Positions 57,185-64,000 of a stretch of DNA of 64,000 bases are shown piece after piece. Source of the stretch: Castanea sativa (Eukaryota; Streptophyta; Magnoliopsida; Fagales; Fagaceae); NCBI RefSeq assembly GCF_040712315.1, contig NC_134013.1:41092501-41156500 (forward strand), written 5' to 3'. Position 1 is the first letter of the stretch. Every line of letters starts with the position of its first letter. The notes under the pieces are model-generated. The model was given only the letters and a program-made list of their open reading frames with translations, had not been told where the DNA came from and made no database searches. The position numbers were made by a program, and so were the translations under genes.

Positions 57185-59815
57185 AAAAGTGATAGTACTT
57201 TCAACTTCAAAATTGTAGCCTGAAATTCAAGAATTTCATGTCATCAATCAATTGTTTAAATTCAAGTTTTTGTAGTTTAAAATAATGTATAAAAGATGAG
57301 TTTACAGATTATATGGTAAATTACATCCGATTGGCATGAAAATTGGCATGCATGATAAGAACATATAAAGCATGTAATCCAACCGTTGGATTTTCAAAAT
57401 ATGAATTCAACAATAAGTTATTGGGTGGTATAACATTTTTTAGAGTTACAACACGTGTAACTTGAACCCAACTCTATATTATTTAATTCGATATGAATTT
57501 TGACAAATCTATCGTTAGATTACATTATCTTCATATATTTTTCATAGTTACAAAATTTCAAGGTTATCAAAGATTAATAGGCATGCCATTAATCAATTTT
57601 CTAAATTCAAGTTTCTATAGTTTAAAATAACGTATAAAAGATGAATTTAAAGATCAAATGATAAATTACATCCGATTATAGTGAGAATTGGCATGCATGT
57701 TAAGAACATATACAACATGTAATCGAACAGTTGGATTTACAAAATATGAATTCAATAATAAGTTATTGGGAGGTGTAACATTTTTTAGAGTTACAACACG
57801 TGTAACTTGAACCCAACTCTATATTTCTTAATTCGATGTGAATTTTGACAAATCTACCGTTAGATTACATTGTCTTCATATATTTTTCATGGTTACAAAA
57901 TTTCAAGGTTATCAAAGATTAATAGGCATGCCATTAATCAATTTTCTAAATTCAAGTTTTTATAGTTTAAAATAACGTACAAAAGATGAGTTTAAAGATC
58001 AAATGATAAATTACATCCGATTATAGTGAGAATTGGCATGTATGTTAAGAACATATACAACATGTAATCCAATGGTTGGATTTGCAAAATATGAATTCAA
58101 TAATAAGTTATTGGGAGGTGTAACATTTTTTAGAGTTACAACACGTGTAACTTGAACCCGACTCTATATTTCTTAATTTGATGTGAATTTTAACAAATCT
58201 ACCGTTAGATTACATTATCTTGATATATTTTTCATGGTTACAAAATTTCAAGGTTATCAAAGATTAATAGGCATGCCATCAATCAATTTTCTAAATTCAA
58301 GTTTTTGTAGTTTAAAATAACGTATAAAAGATGAGTTTAAAGATCAAATGATAAATTACATCCAATTATAGTGAAAATTGGCATGCATGTTAAGAACATA
58401 TACAACATGTAATCCAACGGTTGGATTTACAAAATATGAATTTAATAATAAGTTATTGGGAGGTGTAACATTTTTTAGAGTTATGACACATGTAACTTGA
58501 ACCCGACTCTATATTTCTTAATTCGATGAGAATTTTAACAAATCTACCGTTAGATTACATTATCTTCATATATTTTTCATGGTTACAAAATTTCAAGGTT
58601 ATCAAAGATTAATAGGCATGCCATTAATCAATTTTCTAAATTCAAGTTTCTATAGTTTAAAATAACGTATAAAAGATGAATTTAAAGATCAAATGATAAA
58701 TTACATCCGATTATAGTGAGAATTGGCATGCATGTTAAGAACATATACAACATGTAATCGAACAGTTGGATTTACAAAATATGAATTCAATAATAAGTTA
58801 TTGGGAGGTGTAACATTTTTTAGAGTTACAACACGTGTAACTTGAACCCAACTCTATATTTCTTAATTCGATGTGAATTTTGACAAATCTACCGTTAGAT
58901 TACATTATCTTCATATATTTTTCATGGTTACGAAATTTCAAGGTTATCAAAGATTAATAGGCATGTCATCAATCAATTGTCTAAATTCAAGTTTTTGTAG
59001 TTTTAAATAACGCATAAAAGATGAGTTTAAAGATAAAATAGTAAATTACATCCAATTGTCATGAAAATTGGCATTCATGTTAAGAACATATAAAGCATGT
59101 AATCCAACGGTTAGATTTTCAAAAGATGAATTCAATGAAAAGTTATTGAGTGATGTAATATTTTTTAGAGTTACATCACGTGTAACTTGAACCCAACTTT
59201 ATATTTCTTAATTCGATGTGAATTTTGATAAATCTACCGTTAGATTACATTATCTTCATGTATTTTTTATTCTTACAAAATTTCAAGGTGATTAAAAATT
59301 AATAGCCATGTCATCAATCAATTGTCTAGATTCAACTTTTAGTAGTTTAAAATAACGCATAAAATATGAGTTTATAGATCAAATGGTAAATTATATTCGA
59401 TTGGCATGCATGTTAAGACCATATAGAATATGTAATCTAACGGTTGAATTTTCAAAATATGAATTCAATAATAAGTTATTGGGTAGTGGACTATTTTTTA
59501 GAGTTATGTTAAGTGTAACTTGAACCCAACTCTATATTTCTTAATTCGATTTGAATTTTGATAAATCTACCGTTAGATTACATTATCTTGATATATTTTT
59601 CATGCTTATAAAACTTAAAGGTGATCAAAGATTAATAGCCACGTTATCAATCAATTGTTTGAATTTAAGTTTTTGTTGTTTAAAATAATGTCATAGAAAA
59701 TGAGTCATAGATCAAAAGGAAAATTACATCCAATTGGCATGAAAATTGGCATTCACGTTAAGACCATATAGAACATGTAATACAATGGTTGGATTTTCAA
59801 AATATGAGAGTGATA
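57185..59815. repeat. 345-bp tandem array, about 7.5 units
   Basis: The marker ttcaagttt begins at 57261, 57606, 57951, 58296, 58641, 58986 and 59331, exactly 345 bp apart; a diverged last unit starts near 59664. Units carry gttggattt, gggaggtgtaacatttttt, acacgtgtaacttgaacc and attacattatctt. The units at 57606 and 58641 look identical over at least their first 140 bp and share variants absent from the two units between them. This indicates a three-unit (1035-bp) higher-order repeat. Outer units are more diverged. No frame is open through the array. Confidence 0.95.
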
Positions 59816-60880
59816 GGTGAGTTAACCCAAACCACTTCCTTCAAAATTTTGTTTTAAATTCAATTAAAAGGTTTTCCATTTTTTCAAAAACCCCATTGCA
59901 ATGATTAGGACTCCCCCACCTTAAAACGTGATTAAGATACGGAAATCATTGAGATCTTTATTTTATCTCGACATTAACCATCACTAGTCATGATTTTTTT
60001 TTAAAAGAATTTAAAGTGAGGACATTTGCCCCTCTAAAACCAAAACCATTTATATCGAAGCACATGTATTATTCTAAATGTGCGTATGATATCTTGGGAC
60101 ATATGTCCTCAAGATTGGACAAGTGTCTTGTTTAATCTATGTTGCACACATTTCAAAGGGACAATCAAAATTAGGTCTTGAATATGGTTAGACCCATAGT
60201 GATGAAAAAAAGAGGGAGAGTGAAATGAGATGCTTTGATCATGTTCTAATTAAATTTTTTCTAATTGTAGATTGCGTTTGTGTTTTGATTGTGTTACGTT
60301 ACACCTGAGAGAGAGAAATAAGTTTGGTTGAGGAGGGAGAGAGTGAACAAAGAGGAAAGGAGTTGATTTTTTGGATTTGCTCTCCTAGATATGACTTTGG
60401 CTAGTTTAGTGGAGATCATGGTTTTCAAACCCAGACCGTTCAATGAATAGTAAAAGAGAGATGTTTAAGGTTTTTAAGGCTGGACCGAGGTCAAATCGAG
60501 GTTGAAATGTGATGACGTCATAATTAATTTAGTAATTATTTAAATATAATTTTTTTGATTGATTAAATATAAATTAATATATTAAATTAATATAAATACA
60601 AAATTTGACTAAAATAATCCCTAAATAAATATAAAGATCCATATTTCAAATGTATTTTTCATCTGATAAATTAAAAAAAATTAAATCAAAAGCAAACATA
60701 ATAGATAAGCAAGTATATAAGTACATAACAATGTCAAAGTTGATTTACGAATTAAATATTGATTTTTACTTAAATCACTAACCATACCACATAGTAAACC
60801 ATTGTTATCAATTTGAAATCTAATATAAAATATCATTAAAATGTTGAGGAGGATAGTTGATGAAGCTTAAAGCTACTATG
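59816..60880. other. Non-coding AT-rich DNA
   Basis: No gene is visible. Near 60.42-60.53 kb it holds ggttttcaaacccagaccg and aggttgaaatgtgatgacgtcat, words seen in small plant DNA transposons, but both ends could not be fixed. Confidence 0.45.
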
Positions 60881-60894
60881 GTATTAGGCCTGTT

Positions 60895-61060
60895 CAGGAC
60901 TACACCGACGCCGACGAAACCGACAAGAGCCGCGCCGAGCTAACCCACTGAAGGCTCCACCGAATCCTCCTAGCACGGTGTTGGCAGGCATTTTCTGTTA
61001 CCGAAGTCAGCCGATCCAGTGATCGGCTGCAAGATTTGTACACCAAAGAAAAAACCGACC
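60895..61060. other. GC-rich island with a perfect hairpin
   Basis: In otherwise AT-rich DNA this 165-bp patch is rich in ccgacg and gccg words. It ends with agccgatc-cagt-gatcggct (61009-61028), an 8-bp perfect stem with a 4-nt loop. There is no open frame of note. It could be part of a small transposon or a promoter-proximal region of the gene that follows. Confidence 0.4.
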
Positions 61061-61062
61061 GA

Positions 61063-61735
61063 CCTTATATATATATATTGGAACCTGGGTTACGGACTTA
61101 CGGAGTTAGTGAATAGATTTGGATTTTTCTATTTGTTTTAGGAAGGACAGGTTAGCGTGTTCAAGACCATTTCGTTTTTTATTTTTTATTTTTTATTTTT
61201 TTTTATTTAGCTGAATAACTAAGTTTATGTCATTTCAGTTTTTTTTTTAATTTTTTTTTATTTCATTTCACGTTTGGTAATTTGGCCATTATAATATAGG
61301 AGTAATATAATATCTAAATTGAAAAGATTGTCATTTTAGAGTTCTTTTTTTACACAACTCTCAGTCTCCTTTTCAAGTGAAACGAAGCCGTGTAGGTTAT
61401 TATTACTGTGCAATATTTTTCCCAACTCTTTTACTCTGTATTTTTCCAATTCTAAAATACACACAACCCAATCCCGCCCAACAAACAGTATTTTTCCCTT
61501 TTATTCTCATATCCCACCCAACTCTTTTACTCTGTATTTTTCCCTTTTACTCTTCCTCTCCTCTCCCTCATCTCAGAATTCACTCTCACAGTCATTGTCT
61601 CACTCTCTCTCACCCTCTGAAAAAAAAAAAATTATTCTCATAGTCTCACACTTCCTAAGCCAATCAGTCTCTCTCTCCTCTCAGTTCTTTGCCGCAGAGC
61701 TATGTAGCTCTTTCTTTGGTAAACCCTAATCCCTA
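61063..61735 (+). promoter_or_regulatory. Putative promoter and pyrimidine-rich leader with telo-box
   Basis: There is a TATA-like tatatatatatatt at 61065-61079. From about 61.36 kb there is a CT-rich leader (ctctctctcc-type words) ending agctctttctttg|gtaaaccctaatc near 61.72 kb, which combines a splice-donor-like site with an aaaccctaa box. Such leaders with a first intron in the 5' UTR are common in plant genes. It may drive the transposase-like gene at 63151. The 88-codon frame at 61377-61643 is composed of this CT-rich tract and is doubtful. Confidence 0.4.
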
Positions 61736-63150
61736 ATTTTTTTTTTTGGTTTTTTAGTTCACCGATCAACTTATTTGGTGATTCTAATCTTTGTTTTTTG
61801 GGTTATTTTCTTGCAATTTTAGGGGTGTTTTAAGCGATTTAGCCTCATAAAAGACTGAATTTGAAAGGATCAAAGACTTCTAGGGGTAGAGTGAGTATTT
61901 TCATTTAATATTCTTATGTGAGGTTATGGATCATATTGGCAAGGGTAGAGTGAGTTTTTTTTTTTTTTTTTAATATCTAATTTATGGTTTATATTTTATT
62001 TTAAATGGGTTTTGTATATAGTTATAGGATTTTTGAATAAGCTTTCAGATACAGGGGCAAAATATTTCCTGGAAAACGTAAGCTTGATGACAGTATTTTC
62101 TTGTTGAACTCTTTTTTTATTCATGGAAATAGAAAATCTTTGTTCAATTTTTGTTGCTTTGTGATTTCTTTTTGTTGAAATTAAGCTAAATAGTGAAAAT
62201 TTGGCTCAGTGATTGGGCTTCTGATTGTAGCTGATGAGGGGAATTTCATTCTATGCTTGTGAAGTTGAGAAAATTTTAGCTTACTAACTAAAAGAATCGA
62301 AAGCCTTTCTGAGATATTGTTAATACATAAAGATGTCTCAGATGCTTTGGTAAATTCTTTTTTTGTGTTTTAATTGTTTGCAAAAATCATGGAAATGAAT
62401 CTCTAATGAGAAATTCAAATTAACATGAATTTAAATTTCTCATTATTGTTTGAATCTAAGCTTAAATGTAGTATATGTCAGCCATGGTTTCCATTGATTC
62501 ATGTTGGTGATTATGGACGCATTAATGCATGGTTTGTAGATGTAGTATATAAGAAAACTTTTCATAAATCATCATTTAAATTAGGTTCAATAATCGAAAT
62601 AGGGATCGATGCGTGCTAGACTTTGGATTATATTAATGGTAGTATGGTAATCAATGTACTTGAAGATAAATACATATGATAACAAGAGTTTTGGAATCTT
62701 GGCCAATTTAGTGCACTCTGTTTTTGCTAGTGTTTATGATTTACTTTGCTTTTCAACATTGTATTTCTCATCAAATGTCAGAGTTATGTAAAAATATCAA
62801 GGAGATAAAATCAATTCTTTTTGGATGCATCATTCTACTAGATTGTGCATAGAGTATATTAATGGGGTTGAAAAATTTTCTTGAGTATGCATTTTTTTTT
62901 TCTTTTTATAAGAATTAAGAGTATGCATTTAAATATTCAATAAATAAAGATATAAAAACCAATTATTTGTGTGTTGATTGTAGCAACAAGTATCGTTGGA
63001 TTTGGGATGAGGTCTATCATCTTTTATTAGTGGATCATGTCTTTAACACATTTGTATTGGAAATATACATATTTATATTATACTTTCATCATATTAATAC
63101 TAACTAATAGTAGGTAGACGTGGCAGGGCTTATAAAAAAAAAAGGTAGAC

Positions 63151-63519
63151 ATGGCAAGGGAAGGTAAAAGTAAAGCCAAAATCGTCACACCAAAAGCTGC
63201 TCAAGAGATTACTAATCTTTTTCACCAAAAATTGAATGGAGCTTGGATGATTTTTACTGAGTACCCAAGATCTGAGCTTAAAACTCTGTATGCTTGCTAT
63301 ATATCTCAACATTTTAAGCATAAGCAACTAGACAAGGAAGTGAAGAAGGCATTTGTGGAATATGTGAAACACCATTATTCTGATTGGATGTTTCACATTA
63401 AAAATCCTATTTTTAAGAAGTTCACAAAGAAAGAAGATCATTACAAGAATGGTCCTTTCTTCATTCCTACACCCTTTTGGAAAAAGATGGTGGATAAATG
63501 GATGGATGAAGAATGGGAG
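63151..63519 (+). CDS. Transposase-like protein exon (Ptta/En/Spm type)
   Basis: From ATG 63151 the frame gives 123 codons up to a GTGAGT donor after EEWE (63519). The start is basic (MAREGKSKAKIVTPKAAQE), then FHQKLNGAWMIFTEYPRSEL, VKKAFVEYVKHHYSDWMFH and FIPTPFWKKMVDKWMDEEWE. The pattern of a W-containing helix, a basic stretch and a P-x-x-x-W-x-x-x-V-x-x-W-x-x-E-E segment resembles the plant Ptta/En/Spm transposase family. An acidic Asn-rich frame (DEEDNSNNN, then MEVENNLEGD) at 63737-63808 ending in TAA is a likely next exon, but no simple splice joins it in phase, so the copy may be broken. The family call was not searched. Confidence 0.5.
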
Positions 63520-63736
63520 GTGAGTATAAATGAAATACGTGTCATAAATTCTCTCTATCTCTCTTGCACTCTCTCTAACCATTATTTGTGATTTACATTT
63601 TTCACAATTGTTATATTATTTTAATTTATATTTAATTTGTTTTTAGAGAGTTTTAACATATGGCGTCTGCTCCTAACCATTATTTTAACTCATGTTTAAT
63701 GTTTTTTTTTTTTTTTTTTTTTTAAGAACTAGCAGA

Positions 63737-63808
63737 GATGAAGAGGACAATTCAAACAATAACATGGAGGTCGAAAACAACTTGGAGGGTGACTTAGAGA
63801 AAAACTAA
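63737..63808 (+). pseudogene. Possible last exon of the transposase-like gene
   Basis: This acidic, Asn-rich frame of 23 codons plus TAA is preceded by a long T tract and aag/cag acceptor-like sites. Phase does not fit the obvious donor at 63519. It could be spliced from another donor, or be a relic. Confidence 0.35.
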
Positions 63809-64000
63809 TATAGATTTTGTCATAATTCTAGTTGTTTAAGTTTAAAACAATATTTTTATGTCATGATTTAATTTTAGGATTTCTTTGTATATTCTATATT
63901 TTAAAGTTTGAATTTATAAGAATTTTTATGTTTTGATGGATCAATTTTTAGTAATCATTGTACTATTGTAACAGGATAATTAAACAGAAATGATATAAAA

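Larger units (their letters stand above)
56499..64000 (+). mobile_element. CACTA (En/Spm) element, left terminus and interior, running off the window
   Basis: CACTATAAGAAAAAAATG at 56499 matches the usual CACTACAAGAAAAA start of plant CACTA transposons, preceded by taa as possible 3-bp duplication. It is followed to about 57.0 kb by subterminal repeats in both orientations (tatttgcgagggacaat, tttgcgagggct, ccttcgcaaataatc). A transposase-like exon at 63151 on the plus strand fits as its gene. No matching inverted end (TTCTTATAGTG) is seen in the window, so the element either continues past 64000 or is truncated. Whether everything to 64000 belongs to it is inference. Confidence 0.55.

Noticed and set aside
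61377..61643. 88-codon frame rich in Phe, Pro, Leu and Ser
   Set aside because: It follows a CT-rich leader with repeated ctcttttactctgtatttttcc words; composition explains it and no homologous domain is apparent.

Overview
The window looks like repeat-rich nuclear DNA of a woody eudicot. The bHLH gene has nine exons with GT-AG introns, the repeats are plant families (Ty3-gypsy Tat lineage, copia-like elements, L1-type LINE, MULEs, Helitrons, CACTA), and long A/T runs and plant-style microsatellites are common. A Fagales-type tree is a guess and is not shown by the sequence. I see one intact protein-coding host gene, no rRNA or tRNA genes and no CRISPR array. Every feature was read by eye; nothing was searched or aligned by program.

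Layout. (1) About 1.56-20.09 kb: a decayed minus-strand Tat-type gypsy element (element A). Its right LTR is at 19297-20087 and its other LTR is probably off the left edge. It has been invaded many times: by a long-TIR MULE (2287-4740), a Helitron 3' end (4741), a hAT-like MITE (6939-8486) that itself carries a solo LTR (6994-8377), a second solo LTR of that family inside gag-pro (13776-15161), and a block in gag holding a Pack-MULE (16170-17361) with a captured HAD-hydrolase fragment. (2) 20257-21169: a solo LTR of another family. (3) 21.24-27.22 kb: a copia-like element with two LTRs, a gag remnant with two zinc knuckles and no recognisable pol. (4) 27.43-28.86 kb: three or four Helitron-like elements head to tail. 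(5) 28861-40845: a complete 12-kb Tat-type gypsy element (element B) with 5-bp target duplications, inserted into the last Helitron of that series and itself carrying a nested solo LTR (35174-36201). (6) 41114-45581: an L1-type LINE with a 14-bp target duplication. (7) 45.6-52.2 kb: AT-rich intergenic DNA with microsatellites and small foldback elements. (8) 52571-55629: an intact bHLH68-like transcription factor gene of 345 codons. (9) 56499 to the window end: the terminus of a CACTA element, a 345-bp tandem array (about 57.18-59.82 kb), a pyrimidine-rich leader and a transposase-like coding exon at 63151.

The bHLH gene is the only gene likely to serve the plant. The other coding sequences belong to transposons: gag, protease, reverse transcriptase, RNase H and integrase in elements A and B; endonuclease, reverse transcriptase and RNase H in the LINE; transposase remnants in the MULE and CACTA. 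Most carry stops, frameshifts or altered catalytic residues. The most unusual items are the Pack-MULE capture, the 345-bp array with a higher-order repeat, the head-to-tail Helitrons, the antisense gene with introns carried by the gypsy elements, and an 81-bp array that keeps a 27-residue repeat open on the pol strand.
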